Shown one piece after another: positions 51,674 through 60,909 of a stretch of 64,000 nt of DNA (position 1 is the first letter of the stretch; every line of letters begins with the position of its first letter). The notes beneath the pieces are model-generated. The model saw only the letters and a list, made by a program, of their open reading frames with translations, ran no database searches and had not been told where the DNA came from. Both the position numbers and the translations under genes were made by a program. The stretch spans positions 310,001-374,000 of the forward strand of contig NZ_JAUSUI010000005.1 of the NCBI RefSeq assembly GCF_030813495.1. Reading direction: 5' to 3'. This stretch comes from Ancylobacter polymorphus (lineage in GTDB: Bacteria; Pseudomonadota; Alphaproteobacteria; Rhizobiales; Xanthobacteraceae).

Positions 51674-54631
51674 ATGCGTAATCCGGCGCGTCCCTCCGAT
51701 CCGAATGCGGACAAGGCTTCCGAGTCGAAGGCGAGCGCCCAGACTCACGTGTTCTCCCGCGCCAACCCGCAGGTGACCTACGCCCCGCCGCCGCCCAAGG
51801 CGCCGAAGCCGTCGGCGCCCACCGTGGCCAAGGCGCCCCCCGTGGCCAAGGCGCCCGTCGTCGCGCCGCAGCACGAAATGGTGCCGAGCTGGCTGCAACC
51901 CTTCACCATGCCGCCCAACACCCGCTTCACCCGCACGCCGGATTATCTGATGCGCCAGCCGGCGACGGCGCCGCAGCCGGAAGCGCCGGCGACGGCGACC
52001 GCCATCGTCGCTCCGCCGCGCCCCTCGCAGACGCCGGTGCTGCGCGTGCCGCCGCGCAAGCCGCCGCTCGGCGCCGCGCCGAAGCCGCTCATCGTCGCCC
52101 ATGCCCGCCGCGCGCTCTCGGCCCAGCCCGAGGTGGTGCCGGCCGCGCCGGCCGCCAAGGCGACGCCCGCCACGCCGCCGGCTGGGCCCGTCCCGCCTTC
52201 GGCCGGCCCGGCCGCGAAGATCGCCGCGCAGGGTGCGACGACGAACGTGACCAGCAGCGTGACGACGAGCGCGGCCCCGCCGCCTGTTGCACCGCCTTCC
52301 GCCGCCCCCGCGCCGAAGCCGGTGGCCGCCCCGGTCGCCTCCATGATCCAGTTCGGCTACGACACCCCGCCGGTGATCCCGGCCGCCGTCACGCCCGCCG
52401 CCGCCTGGGTGCCGGAAGCCCCGTTTACCGCCGCCAATGATGTGGCGGATGTGTACGACCTCATCCCGCTGGAAGACGGCGCCTATGAGGACGAATTCCC
52501 CGAGGAGGAGCGCCTGCTCGCCGCGCGCTACGGCGCCCTGCGCGGTCCGGCCGCGCCCACGGCCGAGCATGCGCCGCTCCCGGCTGAAGCTCCGACCGTT
52601 GAGGACACCCTCGCCGAAGACGCCCCCGTCTTCGGCGCGCCGGCTTTCGTCGCGCAGGATGAGACGGACGATGTCGCGTCCGAGGATGACGGCTTCGAGG
52701 ACGAGGATTTCGCCGAGGAAGCCGAGGATGATATCGCCGACGAAGACGCCTTCGAGGACGACGCGGCTGAGGACGACGCGCCCGTTGCGGCCCTCTGGGC
52801 CGCCGACGAAGAAGCCCCCGCCGAGGACAATCACGCGGACGAGGCGGTGAGCGAGGCAAGCCTCGCTCCTGCCGTCACGCTGGGCGGCTTCTCCGGCTAC
52901 AGCGCCACGCCGGCCGACCTCTCCTTCTCCTGGCCGATGTTCGGCATGGTGGCGGTCTCCACCGCCCCGCAGGCCCAGGCGCTCGCCGCCCCGCCTGCGC
53001 AGACGCCGTCCCCCGCGCCTGTCGCCGCGGCTCCCGCTGTCGCGCCGGTGGCGGCCCCCGCGGCGCCGGCGCCGCGCGCGGCCCGCCCCGCCCCCCGCCC
53101 GGAGACCGAGGCGGGCGACGGCTACGAGCTGCCGCCGCTGGAACTGCTCACCGAGCCGCCGCACAGCGAGCCGGACTATGAGCTGTCGGAGGAGTTCCTC
53201 GACCGCAATTCGGTGAAGCTGCAGCAGGTGCTGCATGATTTCGGCGTGCGCGGCGAGATCATCGACGCCAATCCCGGCCCGGTGGTCACGCTCTATGAGC
53301 TGGAACCGGCGCCCGGCATCAAGTCCAGCCGCGTCATCGGCCTGTCCGCCGACATCGCCCGCTCGATGAGCGCCATTTCCGCCCGCGTCGCCGTGGTGGA
53401 AGGGCGCAACGTCATCGGCATCGAACTGCCCAACCAGCGCCGCGAGACGGTGTGGCTGCGCGAAATGCTGGCGAGCCATGAATTCGAGGCCGCCCGCGCC
53501 AAGCTCGGCATCGGCCTCGGCAAGACCATTGGCGGCGAGCCGGTCATCGTCGACCTCGCCCGCATGCCGCATCTCTTGGTGGCCGGCACCACCGGCTCGG
53601 GCAAGTCGGTCGCCATCAACACCATGATCCTCTCGCTGCTCTACCGGCACCGCCCGGACCAGTGCCGGCTGATCATGATCGACCCGAAGATGCTGGAACT
53701 CTCGGTCTATGAGGGCATCCCGCATCTGCTGACCCCGGTCGTGACCGACCCGAAGAAGGCCATCGTCGCCCTGAAATGGGCGGTGCGGGAGATGGAAGAC
53801 CGCTACAAGAAGATGAGCCGCCTCGGCGTGCGCAATATTGACGGCTTCAACGCCCGCGTCGCCGAGGCGAACGCCAAGGGCGAGATCATCACCCGTACGG
53901 TGCAGAAGGGCTTTGACAAGGAAACCGGCGAGCTGATCGAGGAAGAGGAGATCATGGATCTCGCTCCCCTGCCCTTCATCGTCATCGTGGTCGACGAAAT
54001 GGCCGACCTGATGATGGTGGCGGGCAAGGAGATCGAGGGCGCCATCCAGCGCCTTGCCCAGATGGCGCGCGCCGCCGGCATCCACCTCATCATGGCCACC
54101 CAGCGCCCGAGCGTCGACGTCATCACCGGCACCATCAAGGCCAATTTCCCGACCCGCATCTCCTTCCAGGTCACCTCGAAGATCGACTCACGCACCATTC
54201 TCGGCGAGATGGGCGCCGAACAGCTGCTCGGCCAGGGCGACATGCTCTACATGGCCGGCGGCGGGCGCATCTCCCGCGTCCACGGCCCCTTCGTCTCCGA
54301 CCAGGAGGTGGAGCGCGTGGTCGAGCACCTCAAGAGCCAGGCCCGGCCGGAATATCTTGAGGAAGTCACCGCCGACGAGGACGAGGAGCCGGTGGTCGAG
54401 GACGCCGCCGTGTTCGACAAATCGGCCATGGGGGAGGACACCGGCGATCTCTACGATCAGGCGGTCGCCACCGTGCTGCGCGACAAGAAGGCGTCCACCT
54501 CCTACATCCAGCGCCGGCTGCAGATCGGCTATAACCGCGCCGCCTCGCTGATGGAGCGGATGGAAAACGAAGGCATTGTCGGCCCGGCCAACCATGCCGG
54601 CAAGCGCGACATCCTGCGCGACACGCGCTGA
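51674..54631 (+). CDS. ftsK: FtsK/SpoIIIE-family DNA translocase without membrane domain
   Basis: 985 residues. The motor is complete: alpha domain from [29 protein letters not shown] near 515, Walker A GTTGSGKS at 638-645, Walker B in [16 protein letters not shown], and the KOPS-reading gamma domain ([36 protein letters not shown]) at the end. The first 480 residues are Pro/Ala-rich, with an acidic block near 300-400, and contain no membrane helices. Ordinary FtsK anchors at the septum through four helices. It should move DNA for chromosome segregation, but septal targeting must use another route. The start has only a weak ribosome-binding site. Confidence 0.9.
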   Translation: MRNPARPSDPNADKASESKASAQTHVFSRANPQVTYAPPPPKAPKPSAPTVAKAPPVAKAPVVAPQHEMVPSWLQPFTMPPNTRFTRTPDYLMRQPATAPQPEAPATATAIVAPPRPSQTPVLRVPPRKPPLGAAPKPLIVAHARRALSAQPEVVPAAPAAKATPATPPAGPVPPSAGPAAKIAAQGATTNVTSSVTTSAAPPPVAPPSAAPAPKPVAAPVASMIQFGYDTPPVIPAAVTPAAAWVPEAPFTAANDVADVYDLIPLEDGAYEDEFPEEERLLAARYGALRGPAAPTAEHAPLPAEAPTVEDTLAEDAPVFGAPAFVAQDETDDVASEDDGFEDEDFAEEAEDDIADEDAFEDDAAEDDAPVAALWAADEEAPAEDNHADEAVSEASLAPAVTLGGFSGYSATPADLSFSWPMFGMVAVSTAPQAQALAAPPAQTPSPAPVAAAPAVAPVAAPAAPAPRAARPAPRPETEAGDGYELPPLELLTEPPHSEPDYELSEEFLDRNSVKLQQVLHDFGVRGEIIDANPGPVVTLYELEPAPGIKSSRVIGLSADIARSMSAISARVAVVEGRNVIGIELPNQRRETVWLREMLASHEFEAARAKLGIGLGKTIGGEPVIVDLARMPHLLVAGTTGSGKSVAINTMILSLLYRHRPDQCRLIMIDPKMLELSVYEGIPHLLTPVVTDPKKAIVALKWAVREMEDRYKKMSRLGVRNIDGFNARVAEANAKGEIITRTVQKGFDKETGELIEEEEIMDLAPLPFIVIVVDEMADLMMVAGKEIEGAIQRLAQMARAAGIHLIMATQRPSVDVITGTIKANFPTRISFQVTSKIDSRTILGEMGAEQLLGQGDMLYMAGGGRISRVHGPFVSDQEVERVVEHLKSQARPEYLEEVTADEDEEPVVEDAAVFDKSAMGEDTGDLYDQAVATVLRDKKASTSYIQRRLQIGYNRAASLMERMENEGIVGPANHAGKRDILRDTR

Positions 54632-54764
54632 ACCTTCCTCGCCCGGCCTCCCCATCGGCCGGGCACCCCCGCGACGGAACGGGCGCATGCCGGCTTCCCC
54701 TGTCCTGCGCCTATCGGCCTTCGGCGCCGTCAGGGAACTCGACCGCGCCCCCGCCGCGCCGCGC

Positions 54765-54791
54765 GGCTCAGCGCCCGGGCTGCGCTGAGCC
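54765..54791. terminator. Hairpin downstream of ftsK
   Basis: GGCTCAGCGC (54765-54774) and GCGCTGAGCC (54782-54791) are perfect ten-base arms around a seven-base loop. No T-run follows in the plus strand. It may be a factor-dependent terminator or RNA-stabilising hairpin in the 266-bp gap before the aldehyde dehydrogenase gene; nothing else is seen there. Confidence 0.5.
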
Positions 54792-54897
54792 CCGTTGCCG
54801 GGCCGGATGCCCCTGCGGCAGCCCCTCGCGCCCCCTTCCCGTTCGGCGTCGCGAGCATTAGGTATGCGGCCAGCATCCTGTCGCGAAAGGTTCGGCC

Positions 54898-56358
54898 ATG
54901 CCCCATTCCGTGTCCTACCCCGAGGTTCAGCTCTTTATTGACGGCCAGTGGCGCGGGGGCAGCGACCATGGCGGCGCGCCCGCCAGCGAGAACGTCATCA
55001 ATCCGGCGACCGAAGAGGTGCTCGGCACGCTCGCCCATGCCAGCCGCACCGATCTCGACGCCGCGCTCGCCGCCGCCGAGAAGGGCTTCGCGGTGTGGCG
55101 GCACACGCCGGCGCATGAGCGCTACAAGATCATGCGCAAGGCGGCCGAGCTGCTCCGCGAACGCCATGAGGCCATCTCCACCCTGATGACGCTGGAACAG
55201 GGCAAGCCGCTGCCCGAGGCGCGGGTGGAAACGCTGGCCGCCGCCGACATCATCGACTGGTTCGCCGAGGAAGGGCGCCGGCAGTATGGCCGGCTCATTC
55301 CCGCCCGCGCCGCCGGCGTGCAGCAGGTGGTGCATCGCGAGCCGGTGGGCGTGGTCGCCGCCTTCACCCCGTGGAACTTCCCGATCAACCAGGCGGTGCG
55401 CAAGGTGTCCGCCGCTCTGGCCGCCGGCTGCGCGGTCATCCTCAAGGGGCCGGAAGAGACCCCCGCCAGCTGCGCCGAACTGGTGCGCGCCTATGCCGAT
55501 GCCGGCGTGCCGGCGGGCGTGGTCAATCTCGTCTTCGGCGTGCCGGCGGAGATTTCGCAATATCTGATCCCGCACCCCGTCGTGAAGAAGATCTCCTTCA
55601 CCGGCTCCACGGTGGTGGGCAAGCAACTGGCCGCTCTGGCCGGCGCGCATATGAAGCGCGTCACCATGGAACTGGGCGGCCACGCCCCGGCCGTGGTGTT
55701 CGAGGATGCGGATGTGGAAGTGGCGATCAAGCTGCTCTCCGGCGCCAAGTTCCGCAATGCCGGGCAGGTCTGCGTCTCGCCGACGCGCTTCCTCGTGCAT
55801 GAGGACCTCTATGCCCGCTTCGTCGACGGCTTCACCGAGGCGGTGCAGGGCATGAAGGTGGGCAACGGGCTTGAGGACGGCGTGCGCATGGGCCCGCTGG
55901 CCAATCCGCGCCGGGTCGAGGCGATGGAGGCGCTGACCGCCGACGCCCTCGCCAAGGGCGCCACCCTGCACACCGGCGGGTCGCGCATCGGCAATAAGGG
56001 CTATTTCTTCGCGCCGACCGTGCTCACCGGCCTTTCCCCGGATGCGCGCATCCTCAATGAGGAGCCCTTCGGCCCGGTCGTGCCGATCATGCCCTTCACC
56101 TCCACCGAGGCGGTGATCGCCGAAGCCAACCGCTTGCCCTATGGCTTGGCGGCCTATGCCTACACCACCTCCTCCGCCCGCGCCGACGAGTTCGCCCGCC
56201 GGGTGGAGAGCGGCATGGTGTCGATCAACCATCACGGCCTCGCTCTGCCTGAAGTGCCGTTCGGCGGCATCAAGGATTCCGGCTATGGCTCGGAAGGCGG
56301 CACCGAGGCGATGGAAGCCTATGTGAACACCAAGTTCGTCACCCAGCTCGGGGTCTGA
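54898..56358 (+). CDS. NAD(P)-dependent succinate-semialdehyde dehydrogenase-like
   Basis: 486 residues. ALDH-superfamily motifs: [34 protein letters not shown] near 155, [18 protein letters not shown] near 257 with catalytic Glu, and [16 protein letters not shown] near 287 with nucleophile Cys. Similarity by eye is to the GabD/SSADH and alpha-ketoglutarate-semialdehyde type. It oxidises an aldehyde acid to the diacid. It is a single gene between ftsK and the EamA-type transporter. Possible links to sugar-acid or GABA catabolism cannot be settled here. Confidence 0.85.
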   Translation: MPHSVSYPEVQLFIDGQWRGGSDHGGAPASENVINPATEEVLGTLAHASRTDLDAALAAAEKGFAVWRHTPAHERYKIMRKAAELLRERHEAISTLMTLEQGKPLPEARVETLAAADIIDWFAEEGRRQYGRLIPARAAGVQQVVHREPVGVVAAFTPWNFPINQAVRKVSAALAAGCAVILKGPEETPASCAELVRAYADAGVPAGVVNLVFGVPAEISQYLIPHPVVKKISFTGSTVVGKQLAALAGAHMKRVTMELGGHAPAVVFEDADVEVAIKLLSGAKFRNAGQVCVSPTRFLVHEDLYARFVDGFTEAVQGMKVGNGLEDGVRMGPLANPRRVEAMEALTADALAKGATLHTGGSRIGNKGYFFAPTVLTGLSPDARILNEEPFGPVVPIMPFTSTEAVIAEANRLPYGLAAYAYTTSSARADEFARRVESGMVSINHHGLALPEVPFGGIKDSGYGSEGGTEAMEAYVNTKFVTQLGV

Positions 56359-56421
56359 CGCGCCCTCGCCAGCGGCCGCGATGTGGGGTAACTAAGTACT
56401 GCCTCCCATCGCGGCCCTGTC

Positions 56422-57258
56422 ATGGACCTTGTCGTTCTTCTCGTCGTGCTGCTGTCGGCCCTGCTTCAGACCGGCTGGAACGTGCTGCTGAAACTGCGGC
56501 TCGATCCGCTCTCGGCGCTGACGCTGGTCGTGCTCGGCGGCGGCGCGGTGGCGCTGCCGGTAGCGCTGGCCCTCGGCCCGCCGGAACCGGTGCTGTGGCC
56601 GTGGATGGCGGGCTCGATGAGCGCGCATCTCGCCTTTTATGGCTGCCTCGTCGGCGCCTATGCGCGGGCCGATCTCGGCCTCGTCTATCCCGTCGCACGC
56701 GGCGGCGCGCTGCTGATGACCGCCGCCATCGCCATTCTGGTGCTGCACGAGCCGGTGCGCCCGATCGGCGTCGCCGGCATCGCGCTTCTTTCCGCCAGTG
56801 TGCTGGTCACCGCCTGGCACAGCCGGGGGGAGGCCACGCAGGCCGCCGCACTGGCGCTGGCGCTCGGCTCGGGGGCGGCGGTCACCGCCTTTTCGCTCAT
56901 TGACGGCACGGCGGGGCGGCTCGGCTCACCCTCGGTCTACACCGCCTGGCTGTTCGTCGCCGACGCCGTGCTGGTGGCTCTGGGCCTGATGCTGTGGAAG
57001 GGCACCGGCTTTTTCGGGCCGGTGCGGCGGCATTGGGCTCTGGCGCTGATCGGCGGCGCCATGCTGTTCGTCAGCTATTATCTGTGCGTGTGGGCGATGA
57101 CGCGGGCGCCGATCAGCCTGGTTGCGGCGGTGCGCGAGTCGAGCGTGCTGTTCAGCGCCGGCTTCGCCGTGTGGGTGCTACACGAGAAGCTGCGCCCCGA
57201 ACGCCTCCTCGCCGCCGTGCTGGTCGTCGCCGGGGTGACGCTCATCAAGCTGCATTGA
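56422..57258 (+). CDS. EamA/DMT-family transporter (first of a tandem pair)
   Basis: 278 residues with ten predicted hydrophobic helices in two five-helix repeats. It starts VVLLVVLLSALLQTGWNVLLKLRLDP and ends LHEKLRPERLLAAVLVVAGVTLIKLH. The drug/metabolite transporter superfamily exports amino acids, nucleosides or other small molecules. The substrate is unknown. It is about 55-60 % identical by eye to the protein at 57708, including YPVARG/YPLARG and AVRESSVLF motifs. The copies flank an AT-rich gap of 449 bp. Confidence 0.87.
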   Translation: MDLVVLLVVLLSALLQTGWNVLLKLRLDPLSALTLVVLGGGAVALPVALALGPPEPVLWPWMAGSMSAHLAFYGCLVGAYARADLGLVYPVARGGALLMTAAIAILVLHEPVRPIGVAGIALLSASVLVTAWHSRGEATQAAALALALGSGAAVTAFSLIDGTAGRLGSPSVYTAWLFVADAVLVALGLMLWKGTGFFGPVRRHWALALIGGAMLFVSYYLCVWAMTRAPISLVAAVRESSVLFSAGFAVWVLHEKLRPERLLAAVLVVAGVTLIKLH

Positions 57259-57707
57259 GGCGGCGATCGAGATGACAGAAACATTATCGAGAAATATAAA
57301 TCTCATGCGATGAATGCGAAATAGATAACAACGACAATGATCGCCAAAACTGAGTAATAAAACTTTCCACTCCACATAATGTCCGGCACGACACGCTCCT
57401 TCAAGTCACGCGAGCGGTTTTTTACGCTACGTCACACTATCGGAGGTAACTGTCGAACCAATCATCGATAAGTAGTGAATCTACGTATCTCGCCGCGCCA
57501 CCGGGACTACGCCCGACGTCATTGGATGCGGCGTTCGAGCCCCTCAAGGCTCTGTTCCGCCTGCCGGAGCCGAGCCCCTGACGGGATCGGACAGCGCCCC
57601 CCGTCGCCGCCGGCGGAATGCTGATCAAGCGGCATGGGCGCGATAATCCTCGGCAGCGCCTGCGGAATCGGATACAGCCCGGCCTCCCTCCGCTGGCCGC
57701 TCGCACC
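57259..57707. other. AT-rich intergenic island between two EamA paralogues
   Basis: 449 bp separate the two transporter genes. The stretch 57285-57480 is conspicuously AT-rich compared with everything around it. Apart from the short hydrophobic frame at 57303-57389 (-), I find no gene here. Low GC, together with paralogues on both sides, suggests an old insertion between duplicated genes or a regulatory region with distinct composition. Confidence 0.6.
57303..57389 (-). CDS. Putative 28-residue single-span membrane protein
   Basis: GTG at 57389 is preceded by AAGGAG with six-base spacing. The frame encodes MPDIMWSGKFYYSV (first codon GTG) followed by a hydrophobic run of about 15 residues (LAIIVVVIYFAFIA) and ends in TGA. 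This is the look of a single-pass microprotein with a short polar N-terminus. It lies in the AT-rich island and uses AT-rich codons unlike its neighbours. ATG at 57377 is an alternative start. No homologue comes to mind. A chance frame in AT-rich DNA is possible, since hydrophobic codons are T-rich. Confidence 0.4.
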   Translation of the reverse strand: MPDIMWSGKFYYSVLAIIVVVIYFAFIA

Positions 57708-58550
57708 ATGGACCTTTCCGTCTTCCTCGCCGTCATCGCCGCCGCCGCGATGCATGCCGGCTGGAATGCGGTGCTGAAGATCCGGCTCGACCCGTTTCTC
57801 GCCGTCGTGCTGGTCAATGCCGCCTGCGGCGTACTCGCCTTGCCGGTGGCGCTGCATCTCGGTCCGCCGGCGGCGCATGTCTGGCCGTGGATCGCCGCCT
57901 CGGTGGCCATCCACCTCGTCTATTACCTCACGCTCGCCGGCGCCTATCGCCGCGCCGATATGGGGCAGGTCTATCCGCTGGCGCGCGGCAGCGCGCCGCT
58001 GCTCACCACGCTGCTCTCGGTGACGCTGGTGGGCGAGGCGGTGGATGCGCAGGGCTTCCTCGGGGTCGGGCTGCTGGCGCTCGGCATCCTGTCGCTTGCC
58101 TGGCCGCGCGCCGGCATCGCCGCCATCGACCGCACCGCGCTTCGCCTCGCGCTGATGTGCGGGGTATCGATCAGCGCCTATACGCTGGTGGACGGGCTCG
58201 GCGCCCGCAGCGCCAGCTCGGCGCATGTCTACACCTCCTGGCTGTTCGTGGTGGACAGCCTGGTCATCACCCTGTTCGGTCTCGCCTGGAAGGGGCCGCG
58301 CGCGCTGGCGCCCACTCTCTCCTTCCTCGGCCCGGGCCTTGCCGGCGGAGCGATGTCGCTCGCCGCCTACTGGATCTCGATCTGGGCGATGACCAAGGCG
58401 CCGATCGGCCTCGTCGCGGCGGTGCGGGAATCGAGCGTGCTGTTCGGAGCGGTGATCGCGGTCATGGTGCTGCACGAGCCCCTGCGCCGCGAACGCCTGA
58501 TCGCCGCCGCGCTCATCGTCGCCGGGCTGGTGCTGATCAAGCTGCATTGA
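57708..58550 (+). CDS. EamA/DMT-family transporter (second of a tandem pair)
   Basis: 280 residues, ten predicted helices. MDLSVFLAVIAAAAMHAGWNAVLKIRLDPF begins the protein, and it ends in IVAGLVLIKLH, almost as in the first copy. The middle keeps YRRADMGQVYPLARGSAPLL and KAPIGLVAAVRESSVLFGAV. It probably arose by tandem duplication. ATG 57708 aligns with the start of its paralogue. The Pif1-like gene follows after 65 bp. Confidence 0.87.
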   Translation: MDLSVFLAVIAAAAMHAGWNAVLKIRLDPFLAVVLVNAACGVLALPVALHLGPPAAHVWPWIAASVAIHLVYYLTLAGAYRRADMGQVYPLARGSAPLLTTLLSVTLVGEAVDAQGFLGVGLLALGILSLAWPRAGIAAIDRTALRLALMCGVSISAYTLVDGLGARSASSAHVYTSWLFVVDSLVITLFGLAWKGPRALAPTLSFLGPGLAGGAMSLAAYWISIWAMTKAPIGLVAAVRESSVLFGAVIAVMVLHEPLRRERLIAAALIVAGLVLIKLH

Positions 58551-58615
58551 CGGCCAAGGGAGGACGCGGCGCGCGCCCAGTCGCCCCGCAGGGCCTCCTG
58601 TGCTCCATTGCGCCG

Positions 58616-59962
58616 ATGAACGAGAAAGCCGCCCTGCCGATTCGCCCTTCCCTCCCGGCCGATGCCTTTGCCGGGCCGCTCGCGCTGGTCGGTTCCGGCG
58701 CGCCGCTCATCATGGTGCTGGGCGGCGCCGGCACGGGGAAGACGACCTTTCTCCACGCGCTGCGCAAGCATGGCGGGGGCAAGCAGGCGTTCCTCGCCCC
58801 CACCGGCGTCGCGGCGCTGCAACTGGGCGGGCAGACCATCCATTCCTTCTTCGGCCTGCCGCCCCGGCTGATGGACCCCGACCAGGTGCGCCCGCGCTCG
58901 CCGAAGCGCACCTTGATGAAGAAGCTGGAACGCCTCGTCATCGACGAGATTTCCATGGTCCGTGCCGATGTGCTGGATGCGGTCGACCGCAGCCTGCGGA
59001 TCGCGCGCGGCAATCCCGAGCCGTTCGGCGGAGTGCAGGTGGTGCTGGTCGGCGATTTCCTGCAATTGCCGCCGGTCGTGCCGCAGGCCGAACGGGAAAT
59101 CCTCGGCCATCTCGGCTATGAAGGCCCCTTCGCCTTCGATGCCCGCGTGCTGCGCGAGGTGGAGCCGGCGCGGCTGCCCTTCCTCCAGGTCTACCGCCAG
59201 ACCGACGACGCCTTCGTCCAGCATCTGGCGGAACTGCGCACCGGCCGCTTTGTCGGCGACGCCATCGCCGCCATCAACGCCGCCTCGCACCGCGACCACC
59301 GCCCCGGACGCATCCCGGTCGTGCTCGCCCCGACCAATGCGCGGGTGGACGCCTATAACCGGCGCGGCATGGAAGCGCTCTATGATGACGGCCGGCTGTT
59401 CGAGGGCAAGAGCGAGGGCGAGTTCGACCTCGCCAATGACCGGCTGCCGGTGCCGGAGACACTGGCGCTGAAGGTCGGCGCCCGGGTGATGACGGTGCGC
59501 AACCATCCCGAACGGCAATGGGTCAACGGCTCGGTCGGCACCGTTACCGGCCTCGCCCCGGACCGCGCCTATGTCCGGCTCGATGGCGGCGGCATCGTCG
59601 AGATCGAGCGCACCAGCTGGGAGCGCATCCGCTATGACTGGGACGAGGCCACCGGCAAGGTCGCGGCCAAGGTGGTCGGCACCTATACCCAGCTTCCCCT
59701 CGTCCCCGCCTGGGCGGTGACGGTGCACAAGGCGCAGGGGCTGACGCTGGAGGATGTGCGGATCGACTTCGACGCCGGCGCCTTCGCCGCCGGCCAGGCC
59801 TATGTCGCGCTCTCGCGCGCCCGCTCGCTGGAAGGGCTGTCGCTGGCCCGACCGCTGCGCGCCTCCGACATTCGCATCGACCGCCGCGTTGCCGCCTTCA
59901 CCGCCGCCTTCGAGGGCAATGGCAACCTCATGACCGCCGCGCGCGGGCTGGACGAGGACTGA
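58616..59962 (+). CDS. Pif1/RecD2-like AAA helicase
   Basis: 448 residues. Walker A LGGAGTGKTTFL near 35-46, motif Ia APTGVAAL, Walker B LVIDEISMVRADVLD near 112, motif III LVGDFLQLPPV, and the C-terminal helicase motifs AVTVHKAQGLTLEDV and AYVALSRARSLEGL. This is the compact Pif1-type superfamily 1B helicase, with 5'-3' unwinding expected, acting at G-quadruplexes, replication forks or recombination. There is no extra domain. It is transcribed with or after the EamA gene. Confidence 0.88.
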   Translation: MNEKAALPIRPSLPADAFAGPLALVGSGAPLIMVLGGAGTGKTTFLHALRKHGGGKQAFLAPTGVAALQLGGQTIHSFFGLPPRLMDPDQVRPRSPKRTLMKKLERLVIDEISMVRADVLDAVDRSLRIARGNPEPFGGVQVVLVGDFLQLPPVVPQAEREILGHLGYEGPFAFDARVLREVEPARLPFLQVYRQTDDAFVQHLAELRTGRFVGDAIAAINAASHRDHRPGRIPVVLAPTNARVDAYNRRGMEALYDDGRLFEGKSEGEFDLANDRLPVPETLALKVGARVMTVRNHPERQWVNGSVGTVTGLAPDRAYVRLDGGGIVEIERTSWERIRYDWDEATGKVAAKVVGTYTQLPLVPAWAVTVHKAQGLTLEDVRIDFDAGAFAAGQAYVALSRARSLEGLSLARPLRASDIRIDRRVAAFTAAFEGNGNLMTAARGLDED

Positions 59963-59996
59963 CCCTTTACATATTCCTACATGGTCGATAGATTAC

Positions 59997-60010
59997 TCTC
60001 CAATTGGAGA
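59997..60010. promoter_or_regulatory. Perfect palindrome over the ribosome-binding site of the next gene
   Basis: TCTCCAATTGGAGA is a 14-bp perfect inverted repeat. Its right arm contains the GGAG ribosome-binding site of the gene starting at 60017. In RNA the arms could pair and hide that site; in DNA it may be an operator. Confidence 0.4.
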
Positions 60011-60016
60011 ATGACC

Positions 60017-60175
60017 ATGAGCCAGACCGGCCTGCGCCGCACCCGCGACAAGCTGCTTTTCGCCTTGGCCTACGGCGCCGTCATCGCCGCCGTGCTGTTC
60101 CTGCATCCCGTGCCGGACGCGCGCGACGCCGGTAAGCTCGCCGCCAATGTCGAGGCGGGCGCCGCTGCGCGCTGA
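60017..60175 (+). CDS. Small single-span membrane protein
   Basis: 52 residues. An N-terminal basic segment (SQTGLRRTRDK) is followed by one hydrophobic helix (LLFALAYGAVIAAVLFLHPV) and a polar tail (PDARDAGKLAANVEAGAAAR). ATG 60017 is chosen because GGAG is seven bases upstream, while it is only one base from ATG 60011. No family recognised. The unusually strong palindrome over its ribosome-binding site suggests translational control. It precedes the Rrf2 regulator gene by 120 bp. Confidence 0.6.
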   Translation: MSQTGLRRTRDKLLFALAYGAVIAAVLFLHPVPDARDAGKLAANVEAGAAAR

Positions 60176-60295
60176 TCGCCGGCCCGGCACTGGCCGAATC
60201 GGCGCCGGTCGCTCATTTTGCCGGGAAGGGCGGCCGTGCCCGGCTCCGCCCGCCTTTCCCTCCGGCCCGGGGTGCGGCGACATGACGAAGCGGAC

Positions 60296-60745
60296 ATGCT
60301 GACCAACAAGGGCAAATACGGCCTGAAGGCGATGCTCTATCTCGCCCGGCTCGAACCGGGCGCGAGCGCGATGGGGCAGGAAATCGCCACCGCCAACCAC
60401 ATCCCGAAGAAATTCCTCGACGCCATCCTGCTGGAACTGCGGAACGCCGGCATGCTGCGCTCCAAGAAGGGTCCGGGCGGCGGCTATGCGCTGGCCAAGA
60501 CACCGCGCGAGATCCGCATCGGCCATATCATTCGCGTGCTCGACGGCCCGCTGGCCCCGCTCAGCTGCGCCAGCAAGAGCGCCTATGTGCCCTGCGACGA
60601 CTGTGAGGACCTCGCCACCTGCTCGGTGCGCATCACCATGAGCAAGGTGCGCGACGCCATGTCCGACATTCTCGACGGCATGTCGCTGCACGACATGGTC
60701 ATCTTCTCCCACGCCCCCAATGCCGACCTGATGTACAGCATCTGA
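60296..60745 (+). CDS. Rrf2-family transcriptional regulator, cysteine-rich
   Basis: 149 residues. MLTNKGKYGLKAMLYLARLEPG begins the Rrf2 winged HTH; NHIPKKFLDAILLELRNAGMLRSKKGPGGGYALAKTP is the recognition and wing region. Four cysteines, Cys91, Cys100, Cys103 and Cys109, lie in the loop where IscR, NsrR and RirA bind Fe-S clusters, though the spacing (C-x8-C-x2-C-x5-C) is not identical to IscR. It may sense iron, sulfur or redox state. ATG 60296 gives the typical N-terminus. Targets are unknown. Confidence 0.86.
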   Translation: MLTNKGKYGLKAMLYLARLEPGASAMGQEIATANHIPKKFLDAILLELRNAGMLRSKKGPGGGYALAKTPREIRIGHIIRVLDGPLAPLSCASKSAYVPCDDCEDLATCSVRITMSKVRDAMSDILDGMSLHDMVIFSHAPNADLMYSI

Positions 60746-60784
60746 GCGGATGCGGCCTCCGGTCGCTTCGCACTCACCCCTGCC

Positions 60785-60878
60785 ATCCCGGCCGAAGCGA
60801 CGCACAGAGCCGGGATCGCGCCCTGAACAGCCTTTACGTTCCGCGATCCCGGAAAGGACCTGACGGTCCTTCCGGGAT
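60785..60878. repeat. Intergenic inverted repeats of the ATCCCGG type
   Basis: ATCCCGG (60785-60791) pairs with CCGGGAT (60810-60816), and ATCCCGGAAAGGACC with GGTCCTTCCGGGAT (60846-60878) form two hairpins in the gap between the Rrf2 gene and the convergent gcdH gene. ATCCCGG-type elements are common in alphaproteobacterial intergenic DNA. A terminator function for both genes is likely. Confidence 0.7.
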
Positions 60879-60909
60879 GCCGGCTGTCGGTTGACGACCG
60901 GGTCTGCCC

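Noticed and set aside
51419-54085. Minus-strand frame of nearly 890 codons opposite ftsK
   Set aside because: Low-complexity Arg/Gly/Asp-rich translation, no domain and exactly antisense to the FtsK motor; similar frames oppose most genes here.
57178-57375. 65-codon minus frame beginning in the AT-rich island
   Set aside because: Most of it is antisense to the first EamA gene and it lacks a good start; the neighbouring 28-codon frame has the proper ribosome-binding site.
57437-57910. Minus frame whose C-terminus reads like protein (YVDSLLIDDWFDSYLR)
   Set aside because: Apart from that end it is antisense to the second EamA gene and low-complexity. The end may be chance or a tiny gene remnant, too little to annotate.
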